Of a DNA stretch of 64,000 nt, positions 33,398 to 44,332 are shown in pieces. The stretch lies in NCBI RefSeq assembly GCF_001458415.1, contig NZ_CYSD01000014.1, forward strand, positions 124,001 through 188,000, read 5' to 3'. A model generated the notes under the pieces. It saw only the letters and a list, made by a program, of their open reading frames with translations, was not told the origin of the DNA and made no database searches. This DNA is from Tritonibacter multivorans (lineage in GTDB: Bacteria > Pseudomonadota > Alphaproteobacteria > Rhodobacterales > Rhodobacteraceae). The position numbers were made by a program, and so were the translations under genes. Numbering within the stretch: the stretch's first letter is position 1; the number at the start of each line of letters is the position of its first letter.

Positions 33398-34855
33398 ATG
33401 ACCCACCCGGCACAACCGACCGCGAGCCATTTCATCAATGGTACCTATGTGGAAGACACCGAGGGCACCCCGATCCCGGTGATCTATGCCGCGACCGGTG
33501 AGCAGATCGCCACCGTGTACGCCGCGACCCCGTCGATCGTGGAGCAAGCGATTGTCACCGCCAAAGAAGCGCAGAAAGAATGGGCCAAGATGACCGGCAC
33601 CGAGCGGGGCCGCATTCTGCGCCGCGCCGCCGACATCATCCGCGAGCGCAACCACGAGCTGTCGGTTCTGGAGACCTATGACACCGGCAAGCCGCTGCAG
33701 GAAACGCTGGTGGCGGATGCGACCTCGGGTGCGGATGCGCTGGAATATTTCGGCGGTCTCGCGGCCAGCCTCACCGGCGAGCACATCCCGATGGGCGAAG
33801 ACTGGGTCTATACCGTGCGCGAAGCGCTGGGTCTGTGTGTCGGCATTGGCGCCTGGAATTACCCGACGCAGATCGCCTGCTGGAAAGGTGCGCCTGCGCT
33901 GGCCTGTGGCAACTCCATGGTGTTCAAACCGTCGGAAACCACCCCGCTCTGCGCGTTGAAAGTGGCGGAGATCCTGCACGAGGCAGGTCTGCCTGCGGGT
34001 CTGTATAACGTCATTCAGGGCCTCGGTGAGGTTGGCGCATCGCTGGTCACCGACCCGCGCGTCGACAAAGTGTCGCTGACCGGTTCGGTGCCGACCGGCA
34101 AGAAAGTCTATGCCGCCGCGGCCGCGGGCATGAAGCATGTCACCATGGAGCTGGGCGGCAAATCCCCGCTGGTGATCTTTGACGATGCGGATCTGGAAAA
34201 CGCCGTCAGCGGTGCGATCAACGCAAACTTCTATTCCTCGGGTCAGGTCTGTTCCAACGGCACCCGCGTGTTTGTGCAGAAAGGCATCAAGGAAAAGTTC
34301 CTCGCCCGTCTGGCAGAGCGCACCGCCACCGCGAAGCTGGGCGATCCGATGGACGAGAGCGTGAACTTTGGCCCGATGGTGACCGAGAACCAGATGAACA
34401 TCGTTCTGGGCTACATCGAGAAGGGCAAAGAAGAAGGCGCGCGTCTGGTCTGTGGCGGCAAGCGCGCGGATATGGAGGGCTACTTTGTGGAGCCGACCAT
34501 CTTTGCCGATGTCACCGACGAGATGACCATCGCCCGCGAAGAAATCTTTGGCCCGGTTCTGTCCGTGCTGGAGTTTGAAACCGAAGAAGAAGTTGTGGCG
34601 CGCGCCAATGACACAGAGTTCGGCCTGTCGGCGGGGGTCTTCACCCAGGACATCAGCCGCGCGCACCGTGTGATCGGCAACCTCGAGGCAGGCAGCTGCT
34701 TTATCAACTCTTACAATGATGCGCCGGTCGAGGCGCCCTTTGGTGGGGTCAAAGCCTCCGGCGTGGGTCGCGAGAACTCCAAAGAAGCAATCAAGCACTT
34801 TAGCCAGGTGAAATCTGTCTACGTGCGGATGGGAGACTGCGAAGCGGCGTTCTAA
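33398..34855 (+). CDS. betB: betaine aldehyde dehydrogenase
   Basis: A 485-residue NAD(P)+-dependent aldehyde dehydrogenase that oxidises betaine aldehyde to glycine betaine in the cytosol. Catalytic residues are visible: N154 (GAWNYP), E251 (TMELGGKSP) and C285 ([10 protein letters not shown]). The Cys-Ser-Asn-Gly-Thr-Arg sequence around the nucleophile is typical of BetB. The start at 33398 follows AAGGAAAG and gives a full-length enzyme; the in-frame start at 33209 has a low-quality N-terminus. The gene lies between the choline transporter and betA, 192 bp after the transporter, with hairpins on both sides. Confidence 0.95.
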   Translation: MTHPAQPTASHFINGTYVEDTEGTPIPVIYAATGEQIATVYAATPSIVEQAIVTAKEAQKEWAKMTGTERGRILRRAADIIRERNHELSVLETYDTGKPLQETLVADATSGADALEYFGGLAASLTGEHIPMGEDWVYTVREALGLCVGIGAWNYPTQIACWKGAPALACGNSMVFKPSETTPLCALKVAEILHEAGLPAGLYNVIQGLGEVGASLVTDPRVDKVSLTGSVPTGKKVYAAAAAGMKHVTMELGGKSPLVIFDDADLENAVSGAINANFYSSGQVCSNGTRVFVQKGIKEKFLARLAERTATAKLGDPMDESVNFGPMVTENQMNIVLGYIEKGKEEGARLVCGGKRADMEGYFVEPTIFADVTDEMTIAREEIFGPVLSVLEFETEEEVVARANDTEFGLSAGVFTQDISRAHRVIGNLEAGSCFINSYNDAPVEAPFGGVKASGVGRENSKEAIKHFSQVKSVYVRMGDCEAAF

Positions 34856-34951
34856 GCGCCCTTTCCAGCGGCTCCTGCCCACCCACCCCGCCGCGTCGAG
34901 AGGGCGAAAGCCAGACACGGCGCGGTGGTTTCACTCAAATGACGCAGATCT

Positions 34952-34981
34952 CCGGCATCCCTAAGAAGATAGGGGTGCCGG
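34952..34981 (+). other. intercistronic hairpin between betB and betA
   Basis: CCGGCATCCC (34952-34961) pairs with GGGGTGCCGG (34972-34981) over ten positions around a 10-base A-rich loop. It ends 12 bases before the betA GTG start, so it probably stabilises the betA message rather than terminating it; no T-run follows. Confidence 0.6.
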
Positions 34982-34993
34982 ACCAAGAAAGAT

Positions 34994-36661
34994 GTGAGTA
35001 CGGAAATGAATGCGGATTATGTCATCGTAGGGGCGGGCAGCGCAGGTTGCGCCATGGCCTATCGTCTGTCAGAGGCCGGTAAATCGGTGCTGGTGATCGA
35101 ATTTGGCGGCACCGATGCGGGGCCCTTTATTCAGATGCCCGGCGCGCTGAGCTATCCGATGAATATGAAGCGTTACGACTGGGGCATGAAGTCCGAGCCG
35201 GAGCCGCATCTGGGCGGTCGCCAGCTGGTGACCCCGCGCGGCAAAGTGATTGGTGGGTCGTCTTCCATCAACGGGATGGTCTATGTGCGTGGTCACGCGG
35301 GCGACTACAATCACTGGGCTGAAAGCGGCGCAACCGGCTGGTCTTATGCCGACGTGCTGCCCTATTTCAAACGGATGGAGCACTGGCACGAAAGCGGCCA
35401 GGGCGGCGACCCGGATTGGCGCGGCAAGGATGGCCCGCTGCACATCACCCGTGGCCCCCGCGACAACCCGCTGCACGCGGCCTTTGTTGAGGCAGGCGAA
35501 CAGGCGGGCTATCCGGTCACCAAAGACTACAACGGCGAGCAGCAAGAGGGCTTTGGCCCGATGGAGATGACCGTCTACAAGGGCCGTCGCTGGTCTGCGG
35601 CCAATGCCTATCTGAAACCGGCGCTGAAGCGCGAGAACTGCGATATTATCCGGGGTCTGGCCCGCAAGATCGTGATCGAGGATGGCCGTGCGGTCGGCGT
35701 TGAGGTTGAACGCGGCGGCAAGGTCGAGGTGATCCGCGCCAAGGAAGAGGTGATCGTCTCTGCCTCGTCGCTGAATTCGCCCAAGCTGCTGATGCTGTCC
35801 GGCATTGGCCCGGCAGCGCATCTGGCCGAACATGGCATTGAATGTCTGGTCGACCGTCCGGGCGTGGGTCAGAATCTGCAGGACCATCTGGAGTTCTATT
35901 TCCAATATGCCTCCAAACAGCCGATCACGCTGTATAAATACTGGAACCTCTTTGGCAAGGCGCTGGTGGGCGCGCAGTGGCTGTTCACCAAGACCGGTCT
36001 GGGCGCGTCGAACCAGTTCGAAAGCGCGGCCTTCATCCGGTCCGACAAAGGCGTGGACTATCCGGATATCCAGTACCACTTCCTGCCGATCGCGGTGCGT
36101 TACGACGGCCAGGCGGCGGCCGAAGGGCATGGCTTCCAGGCGCATGTGGGCCCGATGCGGTCGCCCTCGCGCGGGTCGGTGACCCTGCGCAGCGCGGACC
36201 CCAAGGATGACCCCAAAGTGCTGTTCAACTACATGTCCGAGGAGAAGGACTGGGAAGACTTCCGCAAATGTATCCGCCTGACCCGCGAGGTCTTTGGCCA
36301 AGACGCGATGAAGCCGTTTGTGAAGCACGAGATCCAGCCGGGCAATGATCTGCAAACCGATGAGGAGTTGAACGGCTTTATCCGCGAACATGTGGAGAGC
36401 GCTTATCACCCCTGTGGCACCTGTAAGATGGGCTCCGTGACCGATCCGATGGCGGTGGTTGATCCCGAATGCCGGGTGATTGGGGTGGAAGGGCTGCGGG
36501 TTGCAGACAGCTCCATCTTCCCGCGCATTACCAATGGCAACCTCAATGGCCCGTCGATCATGACCGGCGAGAAGGCCTCGGACCACATTCTGGGCCGCCG
36601 CCTGCCGTCGTCGAACGCGCAGGCCTGGTTCAACCCGAACTGGGAAACCGCGCAGCGGTAA
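34994..36661 (+). CDS. betA: choline dehydrogenase
   Basis: A 555-residue GMC-family flavoprotein that oxidises choline to betaine aldehyde, normally membrane-associated and feeding the respiratory chain. The FAD dinucleotide fold is at the N-terminus ([20 protein letters not shown]), the GMC signatures follow ([35 protein letters not shown]), and the catalytic histidine region is [12 protein letters not shown]. The GTG at 34994 has AAGAAAG before it; an ATG at codon 5 is an alternative. It is the last gene of the bet operon and is followed by a strong terminator. Confidence 0.95.
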   Translation: MSTEMNADYVIVGAGSAGCAMAYRLSEAGKSVLVIEFGGTDAGPFIQMPGALSYPMNMKRYDWGMKSEPEPHLGGRQLVTPRGKVIGGSSSINGMVYVRGHAGDYNHWAESGATGWSYADVLPYFKRMEHWHESGQGGDPDWRGKDGPLHITRGPRDNPLHAAFVEAGEQAGYPVTKDYNGEQQEGFGPMEMTVYKGRRWSAANAYLKPALKRENCDIIRGLARKIVIEDGRAVGVEVERGGKVEVIRAKEEVIVSASSLNSPKLLMLSGIGPAAHLAEHGIECLVDRPGVGQNLQDHLEFYFQYASKQPITLYKYWNLFGKALVGAQWLFTKTGLGASNQFESAAFIRSDKGVDYPDIQYHFLPIAVRYDGQAAAEGHGFQAHVGPMRSPSRGSVTLRSADPKDDPKVLFNYMSEEKDWEDFRKCIRLTREVFGQDAMKPFVKHEIQPGNDLQTDEELNGFIREHVESAYHPCGTCKMGSVTDPMAVVDPECRVIGVEGLRVADSSIFPRITNGNLNGPSIMTGEKASDHILGRRLPSSNAQAWFNPNWETAQR

Positions 36662-36701
36662 GCCTTGGTTAGAGCCAGACTTAGGGTCTAATATAGCGAA
36701 G

Positions 36702-36729
36702 CGGCATCTCTTTGGAGGTGCCGTTTTTT
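36702..36729 (+). terminator. intrinsic terminator of the bet operon
   Basis: CGGCATCTC (36702-36710) pairs with GAGGTGCCG (36715-36723) around the tetraloop TTTG, followed by six T residues. It begins 40 bp after the betA stop codon. Confidence 0.88.
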
Positions 36730-36787
36730 GTTGCGCGCGGCGTGCGGCCTGCTTGCCGCGTCGAATATTCTATTCCGGCAAAAAAGA

Positions 36788-36813
36788 ACGGCGCCCCCGG
36801 GTGGGAGCGCCGT
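36788..36813 (-). terminator. intrinsic terminator of the solute-binding protein gene
   Basis: ACGGCGC (36788-36794) pairs with GCGCCGT (36807-36813), extended inward by CCC/GGG with a bulge. On the minus strand it is followed by TTCTTTTTT. It lies 25 bp beyond the stop codon of the gene at 36838. Confidence 0.82.
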
Positions 36814-36837
36814 CTTTGGTCAGACTGTGAGGTCTGA

Positions 36838-38487
36838 TTAGCTTTCCAGTGCCAGCTTGTGGACGTGGATTTCCGCGATTGGGTGCATGTCTGCGCCGAT
36901 CACGCCCGGACGGGAGTGACGGTAGAGCGAGCGCCAGTAGGGCTGGATCATGGTGCCGTCGTCGCGCAGGAACTCTTCGAGTTCTTTCATCAGCTCGCGG
37001 CGGGTGTCCGCGTCTGCGATGGCGGAGGCCGCTTCCAGTTTCTGGTCGAACTCTGCGCTGGCCAGACCGGTTTCGTTCCAGGCCACACCGGTTTTATAGG
37101 CGAGGCTCAGCACCTGCACACCCAGCGGGCGGTGGCCCCAGTCGGTGGAGGAGAACGCGTATTTGTTCCAGTCGTTCCAGAAGGTGGAGCCCGGCAGAAC
37201 AGTCCGCTTTACCTTCATGCCCGCGTCGCGCATCTGCGCGGCCAGTGCATCGGTGGTGTTGCGGCGCCAGTCGTCATCGATGGAGACGATCTCGTGCTCG
37301 TAATCGGCCATGCCTGCCTCAGCCATCAGGGCCATTGCCGCTTCTGCGTCCCGCTTGGGGGCGCCGATGTCGGCGTATTCCGGGTGGATCGGGCAGACAT
37401 GGTGGTTTTCAGCCAGGGTGCCGCGGTTGGCATAACCCAGTTCCAGCAGAACTTCGTTGTCGCAAGCCAGCGCCAGCGCCTGACGGACGCGCTTGTCGGC
37501 ATAGGGCTTTGCGCCGTTCACTTCGGTTTCGCGGTTGGTGCGCAGAACCATGGTGTTGGCCGAGACAGATTCACTCTGCTGCCAGCCGATGGCTTCGAAC
37601 AGATCCACAAATTCGCCGACCGTTTCATAGGTCATGTCGATTTCTTCGGATTCCGCCGCTGCAAAATGCGCCGCACCATCGGTGCCGAAGTCGATGAATT
37701 CGATGCGGTCCACATAGGCGCCTTCGCCCCACCATTCGTGGTCGGTGTTCTTTTCCAGAACAGCCTTCACGCCAACGACGTATTCCACCAGCTTGTAGGG
37801 GCCGGTGCCAACCGGGTCTTCGGCCAGATCGCCGTTCCAGCCGTCGGGCAGAACTGCGGCCGGGTATTCGGTCACGGCGGGGATGATGGTGATGTCGGGG
37901 CGGGTCAGCTTCAGCTTCAGGGTCAGGTCGTCGATCACTTCGATCGCGCCTTCGGCCGGGCCGTCGCCTGCTTCGTTCTGCAGGGAGCTCATCCGGGCGG
38001 CCATGGAGTTGCCTTCCCAGGTGCCATCACACCAGCGCGAGAAGTTGTAGGCGACGTCTTTGGCGGTCAATGCGCCGCGGCCGTCGTTCCAGCTGACGCC
38101 CGGGCGGACCTTCAGCAGGTATTCGGTGGCGTCGGCGTTGACTTCCCAGCTTTCCAGCAGGCGGGGTTCAAAGGTGCCGTCAGCGTTGTACTGAACGAGG
38201 TATTCCAGGAAGCCACGGACAACATTGCCCAGCTGCGGCCAGCTGAACAGGGCCGGGTTGACCAGGCCGCGCACGTCCTGCTGGATGCGGATGGTGCCGC
38301 CCATCGGCAGGGTAGAGGCCTGTGCCGGAGCAGCAGCGCCGATCAGCCCGTAGGCTGCAGTGGCGGTAACACCGAGCGCAGTTGCGCGGGACAGAAATTC
38401 CCGGCGGCTCAGTTCGCCCTTGGCAACCTCTTCGACGTGCATTTGCACGGCCGGATGCATTTTGGACTGATTGTAGTACTCTGTCAT
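36838..38487 (-). CDS. orphan Tat-exported ABC solute-binding protein (SBP_bac_5)
   Basis: A 549-residue binding protein of the oligopeptide/dipeptide (DppA/OppA) family. It has a twin-arginine signal (R28-R29 in [13 protein letters not shown], hydrophobic core to about residue 57, cleavage near AQA). Family motifs include [20 protein letters not shown] and [15 protein letters not shown]. The start at 38487 follows GGGAG; an in-frame ATG at 38850 is not credible. No permease or ATPase genes lie nearby, so it must use a transporter encoded elsewhere or act as a stray binding protein. Flanked by choline and inositol genes, its ligand is unknown; many SBP_bac_5 proteins bind non-peptide solutes. 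Confidence 0.85.
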   Translation of the reverse strand: MTEYYNQSKMHPAVQMHVEEVAKGELSRREFLSRATALGVTATAAYGLIGAAAPAQASTLPMGGTIRIQQDVRGLVNPALFSWPQLGNVVRGFLEYLVQYNADGTFEPRLLESWEVNADATEYLLKVRPGVSWNDGRGALTAKDVAYNFSRWCDGTWEGNSMAARMSSLQNEAGDGPAEGAIEVIDDLTLKLKLTRPDITIIPAVTEYPAAVLPDGWNGDLAEDPVGTGPYKLVEYVVGVKAVLEKNTDHEWWGEGAYVDRIEFIDFGTDGAAHFAAAESEEIDMTYETVGEFVDLFEAIGWQQSESVSANTMVLRTNRETEVNGAKPYADKRVRQALALACDNEVLLELGYANRGTLAENHHVCPIHPEYADIGAPKRDAEAAMALMAEAGMADYEHEIVSIDDDWRRNTTDALAAQMRDAGMKVKRTVLPGSTFWNDWNKYAFSSTDWGHRPLGVQVLSLAYKTGVAWNETGLASAEFDQKLEAASAIADADTRRELMKELEEFLRDDGTMIQPYWRSLYRHSRPGVIGADMHPIAEIHVHKLALES

Positions 38488-38853
38488 AGTTGTCTCCCTG
38501 TGACGTTTTGACATGTGTTCCCCGGCGAAAGGCTGATCCGCAGATGTCGCGAACCGCCCCTTTTTTGGAGCCGTGGGGTCCGGTGGTTCAGCGGTGATCG
38601 CAAGAGTGCGGTCGGCTTGGCCCGGACAGTTTTTTCGTTTTGCAAAAACACTTTCAAATGGTCGTCTGGAAAAACTTGAAGATGCTTTCGTAAACCGACC
38701 GGATAAGTGATCTTTGCGACATTGGGTAACTTCCGCGACGGAAAATGTCCAGATGTCGTGATGTAACGAAATTTTATGCCCAAATGATAAGCAGACGCCC
38801 GCAGGGGAGTCTGCGGGCGTCTGGAGTGTCGCAATTTTACAAGTCAGCAAGGC
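38488..38853. other. intergenic region with SBP promoter and iol terminator
   Basis: A 366-bp non-coding gap. The left part must hold the promoter of the Tat-exported binding protein. It includes CTTTCAA (38651-38657) and AAAACTTGAAG (38671-38681), which resemble halves of the BetI-type dyad upstream of betI but are not a symmetric site. The right end holds the terminator of the iol operon. Confidence 0.4.
38793..38822 (-). terminator. terminator of the iol operon
   Basis: AGACGCCCGCAG (38793-38804) pairs perfectly over 12 bp with CTGCGGGCGTCT (38811-38822) around GGGAGT. It is 31 bp beyond the iolB stop. The T-content on the minus strand after the stem is moderate (TGCTTATCATTT). Confidence 0.72.
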
Positions 38854-39684
38854 TCAGGAGGCGTTGTCCCGTTGGTAAATCCAGTCGTGATCGGGGTGGT
38901 TTTTGAACCGCCAGTTGCGGCGCGGACCGGCCATGACGTTGAGGTAATACAACTCGTAGCCGTAAGGCGCGGCGCAGGGGTGGTGTCCTTTGGGGACCAG
39001 AACCACGTCGTGATTCTCTGGGCTGAGGGCCACATCCAGGCTGCCGTCTTCGGTAAAGACCCGCTGGTGGCCATAGCCCTGCGCGGGGTTCAGCCGGTGA
39101 TAATAGGTCTCCTCCAGATAGGTCATATGAGGGTAGTCGTCTTCGTCATGACGATGCGGGGGATAGGAGGACCAGTTGCCTTGGGGGGTGAAGACCTCGG
39201 TCACCAGAAGGCTGCCTGCGACGTCGCGGTCCTCCATGGCGATATTGTTGATGTGGCGCAGATTGGCGCCTTGGCCGCGTGGGGTCAGGGTGATGCCCTC
39301 GGGGCCGAGCCGCTGTGCTGTGTGGCCGCCCTTGCCCGGCGCGGTGCAGACCGCGAGCGTCAGGTCGGTGGTGGCCGTGGCCTGCCAGTCGCTGCCCGAG
39401 GGCACATAGAGGCAATGGGGCGGAGTTTTTTCAAACACATCCATCCGGTCGCCCATGTCGCCAAAGTCCTGCCCGGCGGCGGTCAGGCGCGCCTTGCCTT
39501 CGACGATGACAAGGATGGCTTCCATGTCACCCGTGGCCTCCCCCACGGTTTCGCCGGGGGCCAGACGGTAGAGGCCAAAGCCCACATAGCCCCAGTCGGG
39601 GCTTTCGGGCCCGCGCGCGCTGGCGGGGGTGATGTCATGCACCTTGCCGGATTGGCCGGTGGGTTTGCGCAGCAGATCGCTCAT
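38854..39684 (-). CDS. iolB: 5-deoxy-glucuronate isomerase
   Basis: A 276-residue bicupin of the IolB family, converting 5-deoxy-D-glucuronate to 2-deoxy-5-keto-D-gluconate. The metal-binding cupin region is recognisable in [20 protein letters not shown] followed by [14 protein letters not shown], and the late [20 protein letters not shown] is typical. Its start overlaps the iolE stop by four bases. It is the last gene of the seven-gene transporter-iol operon on the minus strand. Length matches the family. Confidence 0.93.
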   Translation of the reverse strand: MSDLLRKPTGQSGKVHDITPASARGPESPDWGYVGFGLYRLAPGETVGEATGDMEAILVIVEGKARLTAAGQDFGDMGDRMDVFEKTPPHCLYVPSGSDWQATATTDLTLAVCTAPGKGGHTAQRLGPEGITLTPRGQGANLRHINNIAMEDRDVAGSLLVTEVFTPQGNWSSYPPHRHDEDDYPHMTYLEETYYHRLNPAQGYGHQRVFTEDGSLDVALSPENHDVVLVPKGHHPCAAPYGYELYYLNVMAGPRRNWRFKNHPDHDWIYQRDNAS

Positions 39685-40577
39685 GTCAGGCCGACCTCCG
39701 ATGCGATGGATTTCAGGGTTTTGAGGCCCAGCGACTGGTACTCAAACGGGTTGCGTTCATCGGGGTCCTGTTCGGCTTCGATCACGATCCAGCCCTGATA
39801 GTCTGCGTCCTTCAGGATTTGTAGCAGGGGGCCAAAGGCAACGCCGCCTTCGGTATCACCGGGCACGGTGAACACACCAGCGCGCACGCCGTCCATAAAG
39901 GACAACCCCTTGCTGCGGACCTCGGCCATCACGGCAGGGCGGACGTTTTTGGCATGCACATGAGCCACGCGGTCGATGTATTTCGCCAGCACGGGTGCGG
40001 GATCCTGACCATGAGCGCCGAAATAGGCGTGGCCTGCGTCAAACAGCAGCTTGGTCGCGGGGCCGGTCGCCGCCATGAAGGCGTCGATTTCCTCGGGCGT
40101 TTCCACCACGGTGCCCATGTGGTGGTGATAGACCAGCGCAATGCCTTGGTCGGCGCAATAGGCGGCGATCTCTTCGACCTTGGCGCCAAAGGTCGCCATG
40201 GCGTCGGGGCTGAGGACGGGCGCGGTGTTCACCGCCACATCGAGGCCTTGGACGGAATTGGAGGTCTCGCAGACAATGCAGACCTTGCAGCCATTGTGTT
40301 TCAGCCGGTCCAGATGCGGCTGGATGGCGGCTTTTTCCGCCTCTACGCTGTGGGTCAGCAGGTTCAGGGAATGCCAGCCCGAGATAAAGGCGAGGTCATA
40401 GGACGCCATCAGTTGGCGCAGCTCTTCTGGGTCCGCAGGCCAGCGGTGGCCGTTTTCAATCCCGTCAAAGCCGATCTCGGCGGCCTCGGCCAGGATTTGG
40501 TCGGTCGGGATATGCGCGCCAAGGGTCTGGTCGTCGTCATTGGCCCAGGCGATCGGGTTGGTGCCAAAAAGGATCAT
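39681..40577 (-). CDS. iolE: inosose dehydratase
   Basis: A 298-residue TIM-barrel protein of the IolE family that dehydrates scyllo-inosose (2-keto-myo-inositol) to the trione precursor. Visible features are the start [20 protein letters not shown], the metal-site regions [16 protein letters not shown] and [14 protein letters not shown], and [11 protein letters not shown] followed late by [11 protein letters not shown], all normal for IolE. It lies 15 bp after iolD and overlaps iolB. Cytosolic. Confidence 0.94.
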   Translation of the reverse strand: MILFGTNPIAWANDDDQTLGAHIPTDQILAEAAEIGFDGIENGHRWPADPEELRQLMASYDLAFISGWHSLNLLTHSVEAEKAAIQPHLDRLKHNGCKVCIVCETSNSVQGLDVAVNTAPVLSPDAMATFGAKVEEIAAYCADQGIALVYHHHMGTVVETPEEIDAFMAATGPATKLLFDAGHAYFGAHGQDPAPVLAKYIDRVAHVHAKNVRPAVMAEVRSKGLSFMDGVRAGVFTVPGDTEGGVAFGPLLQILKDADYQGWIVIEAEQDPDERNPFEYQSLGLKTLKSIASEVGLT

Positions 40578-40592
40578 CTCGTGTTTTTCCTG

Positions 40593-42422
40593 TCAGTTTA
40601 GGCGGGCACGCAGCGCGGCCTCGTAAGCGCGGCGGGCGTCGTTTACCTCGTCCCGGTCCGAGACCTCGGGCACCGCCACATCCCACCAGTGGCCCCCATC
40701 CGGAGTGGAGGGGTAGGGGTCTGTGTCGATCACCACCACAAAGGGGCCGGATGCGGATTTTGCCTGTATTAGGGCCTGTTCCAGAGCCTCAATGTTGGAG
40801 ACTTTCACGGCGGTTGCCCCCATGGAGGCCGCATGGGCGGCAAAGTCGATTTGCGCGGGGGTCACGTGGTGGGCGTGGTCCAGAAGGTTGTTGAACTCTG
40901 CCCCGCCGGTGCCCATCTGCAGCCGGTTGATGCAGCCAAAGCCGCGGTTGTCGGTGATCACAACGGTGATCTTGATCCCCATCATCTGGGCGGTGGCGAG
41001 TTCAGAGTTCGCCATCATGTAGGACCCATCGCCCACCATACAGATCACATCGCGGTCGGGTTGGGCCATTTTGATGCCCATGGCACCGGCGACCTCGTAC
41101 CCCATGCAGGAATAGCCGTATTCCATGTGATAGGCGCCGGGGCGCGGGGCTTTCCACAGTTTGTGCAGCTCTCCCGGCATGGTGCCTGCAGCGCACATGA
41201 CCACGGTGTCGGGGGTGGCCGCACGCTGCACCGCGCCGATCACCTGCTGGTCACTGGGAAGGGCGTTGCCGTCTGTAGGCGGGGCGGTCAGCGGATCCAC
41301 GGCAGCAAACCAGCTGGCCTTCAGATCTTCCGACGGCGCAGTGAAACGGGAGTCGCCCAATGCGTCTGTCAGGTCTGCCAGACCGACGCCCGCATCCGCC
41401 ATCAAGGGCAGCGCGCCATGTTTCATCGCGTCATAGGCGGCGACATTCAGGCTGACCAACTGGCGGTCGGGGTTTTTGAACAGCCCCCAGGACCCGGTGG
41501 TGAAATCCTGAAACCGTGTGCCAACGCCCAGCACCAGATCCGCGCCTTCGCAGTGGGTGTTGGCGCTGGCCGCCCCGGTGACACCAACGGGGCCAAGGTT
41601 CAGCGGGTGGTCCCACGGCAGCGCGGATTTCCCGGCTTGGGTTTCAACCACGGGGATCTGGAAGCGTTCGGCAAAATCTTGCAGCGCCGTGCAGGCCCCG
41701 GCGTAATGCACACCGCCCCCGGCGACGATCACCGGGGATTGAGCGCTTTTGAGGGCCGCGACCACGCGCGTCAGTTCGCCCAGATCCGGGCGCGGGCGGC
41801 GTTGGTGCCAGACGCGGGGTTCAAAGAATGCCTCGGGCCAGTCGTAGGCCTCGGCCTGGACGTCCTGACAGAAGGCGAGCGTCACGGGGCCGCAGTCGGC
41901 GGGGTCCGTCATACAGGCGAAGGCGCGGGGCAGGGCGGTGAGCAGCTGTTCGGGGCGGGTGATCCGGTCGAAATAGCGGCTGACGGGTTTGAAACAATCA
42001 TTGGCGGACACGGTGCCGTCGCCGAAGTCTTCGATCTGTTGCAGCACCGGGTCGGGTCCCCGGTTGGCAAAGACGTCACCGGGCAGCAGCAGCAGGGGCA
42101 GGCGGTTCACATGGGCCAGCGCGGCCGCCGTGACCATATTGGTGGCGCCGGGACCAATGGATGAGGTCACCGCCATCGCCCGCTTGCGGCCCGATTGTTT
42201 GGCATAGGCAATGGCGGCATGGGCCATGGTCTGTTCATTGTGGCCGCGCCAGGTCTGGAAGGTTTCGCGCGCACCATAGAGCGCCTCGCCCAGCCCGGCG
42301 ACATTGCCGTGGCCAAAAATCGCCCAGCAGCCCGCAATAAAGGGGTCGCCGTCTTCGTTCAGCTGGGCGGCGACATAGCGCACCAGCGCCTGGGCTGCAG
42401 TGAGGCGGAGGGTTTTGGTCAT
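40593..42422 (-). CDS. iolD: 3D-(3,5/4)-trihydroxycyclohexane-1,2-dione hydrolase
   Basis: A 609-residue thiamine-diphosphate enzyme. The N-terminal Pyr domain carries ARETFQTWRGHNEQTMAHAA with the conserved glutamate region, the central domain follows, and the C-terminal PP domain shows the ThDP motif MVGDGSYMMANSELATAQMM ending in DNRGFGCIN. It hydrolyses the cyclic trione ring of the inositol pathway to 5-deoxy-glucuronate. Start and iolC stop overlap by four bases. Full length for the family. Confidence 0.95.
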   Translation of the reverse strand: MTKTLRLTAAQALVRYVAAQLNEDGDPFIAGCWAIFGHGNVAGLGEALYGARETFQTWRGHNEQTMAHAAIAYAKQSGRKRAMAVTSSIGPGATNMVTAAALAHVNRLPLLLLPGDVFANRGPDPVLQQIEDFGDGTVSANDCFKPVSRYFDRITRPEQLLTALPRAFACMTDPADCGPVTLAFCQDVQAEAYDWPEAFFEPRVWHQRRPRPDLGELTRVVAALKSAQSPVIVAGGGVHYAGACTALQDFAERFQIPVVETQAGKSALPWDHPLNLGPVGVTGAASANTHCEGADLVLGVGTRFQDFTTGSWGLFKNPDRQLVSLNVAAYDAMKHGALPLMADAGVGLADLTDALGDSRFTAPSEDLKASWFAAVDPLTAPPTDGNALPSDQQVIGAVQRAATPDTVVMCAAGTMPGELHKLWKAPRPGAYHMEYGYSCMGYEVAGAMGIKMAQPDRDVICMVGDGSYMMANSELATAQMMGIKITVVITDNRGFGCINRLQMGTGGAEFNNLLDHAHHVTPAQIDFAAHAASMGATAVKVSNIEALEQALIQAKSASGPFVVVIDTDPYPSTPDGGHWWDVAVPEVSDRDEVNDARRAYEAALRARLN

Positions 42423-44332
42423 GGCTGCGCTCCTTCTTGTGCAGCAGTTCGTGCCGCGTCCCAGATGCCGCAGAGGCGGCGGTAGTTTTCAGCCATGGCA
42501 GTCACGGCGTCTGCGGGGCTGATCTGGTCCAGCATATAGGCCTTGGCGGGTTCACCAAAGAGCGTGCGACCCACGGCAAAGCCTTTGACCAGATCGTATT
42601 TGGCCGCGACCGCGAAGCTCTGAGCGAGGGCGGCCTCCTCTGCGGCCAAGCCCAGAACGACAATGCCACGGGTGTAGGCATCATTGCGGGTGATCGCATC
42701 CACAGTCGCGGCCCAGGCGGCATCTGTTGTCAGCGGTTCCAGCTTCCACCAGTCGGGGTAGACGTCAATGTCATAGAACCGCTGGATCACATCCGCGGTG
42801 GTGTCATCACCCACCGGGCCTGCTTTGGAGGGGATGACCTCGAGCAGGAACTCCAGACGGTTGCGACGGGCGGCGTCAAACAGGCGTTTGACGGTGGCTT
42901 CCTGTTCCAGCCGCATCTCTTCCGTGTCGCCCGGGTGATAGAAGCACAAGGCTTTCACCACATGTTCGAGCGGCCATTCCGACAGCCCGCCAAAATCGCT
43001 GCCAAGCTCCGGTTCGACCTGCAAAGGGCGCGAGCCCGGCCATTCCACGGGGTGCCCGACCCAGAGCCCTTGCCCGGCGGCGCGGTGCAGCGCCCGGCGC
43101 CCCAAACGGCTGTCACAGAGCAGGCCATAACCCGGCTGGCCGTCGGCGACCTGTTCTGTGGCCTCAAGACACAGTTCTTTGAAGGCGCTGATTTTTTCGG
43201 GCGTTGCGCCCTCCAGTTCCTCGAACTGCATACGGTGATCAAAGGCAAAGACCCGCATGGTGGACCAATTGCCTTTGCGGTTGGTGGACCAGTGGATCTG
43301 TTCGAGTTCGGCATCATGGCGCAGGGCCGGGGTTTTGATGCCGCGTTTCAGGAAGAACTGCAGTTCTTCCCAGCTGGGGTAGGCTGGGGTGCAGCCGTGG
43401 CGGCTGACGGCGAACGCGCCGCAGGCATTGGCATAGGTGAGCGTGGTGGGCCAGTCTTCGCCATCGAGCCAGCCTTTCAGGAGGCCCGACATAAACCCGT
43501 CACCGGCGCCAAGGACATTGAAGACCTCGATCGGGAAGCCGGGGCCGCTTTGGCCGTCGTCGAGGTTGGCGGGAATGTCACCGGTAAAGGCCACGGCACC
43601 CATGGGGCCGCGTTTGCAGACCAGTGTGGCTGCGGTTTTGGCGCGCACCGCGTTCAGCGCCGCGATGGTATCGGTGCTGCCGCCTGCGATGTGGAACTCT
43701 TCCTCGGTGCCGACGATCAGGTCAAAGAGATCCAGCGTGGACTGGAGTTTTTCGGTCACCGCATCGGAGGCAATAAAGCGGTTTTCCCCGTCGCCATGGC
43801 CCGACAGGCCCCAGAGGTTGGGGCGATAGTCGATATCCAGCGCGGTTTGCTGGCCGCCGTCGCGGGCGAGGTGCAGGGCTTTTAGAACCGCCGCTTCGGT
43901 CTGGGGATTGGACAGATGGGTGCCGGTCGCCACCACCGCGCGGGCGGATGCGATGAAGGCGGGGTCAATGTCGTCAGGGGACAGCGCCATATCAGCGCAG
44001 TTTTCGCGGTAGAAGATCAGCGGGAACTGATCCTCGTCGCGAATGCCGAGCAAAACAAGGGCCGTCAGCCGGTCCGGGTCGGTGATGACGCCGGAGGTGT
44101 CGACCCCTTCACGGGCCAGTTCTTCGCGGATAAACCGGCCCATATGTTCGTCACCGACGCGGGTGATCAGCGCCGATTTCAGCCCAAGCCGCGCGGTGCC
44201 TGCAGCCATATTTGTGGGCGAGCCGCCTAAGTATTTACTGAAGGAGCCCATATCCTCGAGCCGCCCGCCGATCTGCGCGCCGTAAAGATCCACAGAGGAT
44301 CGGCCAATGGTGATTACGTCGAGAGGTTTCAT
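42419..44332 (-). CDS. iolC: bifunctional IolC kinase fused to DUF2090 aldolase-like domain
   Basis: A 637-residue fusion. Residues 1-~330 are a PfkB-type kinase ([37 protein letters not shown]) that phosphorylates 2-deoxy-5-keto-gluconate. Residues ~345-637 are a DUF2090 domain ([40 protein letters not shown]), thought to supply the following aldolase step (IolJ-like). This fusion is known in many proteobacteria and removes the need for separate iolJ. It overlaps the ABC ATPase gene upstream and iolD downstream by four bases each. Confidence 0.93.
   Translation of the reverse strand: MKPLDVITIGRSSVDLYGAQIGGRLEDMGSFSKYLGGSPTNMAAGTARLGLKSALITRVGDEHMGRFIREELAREGVDTSGVITDPDRLTALVLLGIRDEDQFPLIFYRENCADMALSPDDIDPAFIASARAVVATGTHLSNPQTEAAVLKALHLARDGGQQTALDIDYRPNLWGLSGHGDGENRFIASDAVTEKLQSTLDLFDLIVGTEEEFHIAGGSTDTIAALNAVRAKTAATLVCKRGPMGAVAFTGDIPANLDDGQSGPGFPIEVFNVLGAGDGFMSGLLKGWLDGEDWPTTLTYANACGAFAVSRHGCTPAYPSWEELQFFLKRGIKTPALRHDAELEQIHWSTNRKGNWSTMRVFAFDHRMQFEELEGATPEKISAFKELCLEATEQVADGQPGYGLLCDSRLGRRALHRAAGQGLWVGHPVEWPGSRPLQVEPELGSDFGGLSEWPLEHVVKALCFYHPGDTEEMRLEQEATVKRLFDAARRNRLEFLLEVIPSKAGPVGDDTTADVIQRFYDIDVYPDWWKLEPLTTDAAWAATVDAITRNDAYTRGIVVLGLAAEEAALAQSFAVAAKYDLVKGFAVGRTLFGEPAKAYMLDQISPADAVTAMAENYRRLCGIWDAARTAAQEGAQP

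Noticed and set aside
33380-34918. 512-codon minus-strand frame opposite betB
   Set aside because: Third-position GC bias produces long antisense frames here; the betB catalytic residues are intact on the plus strand.
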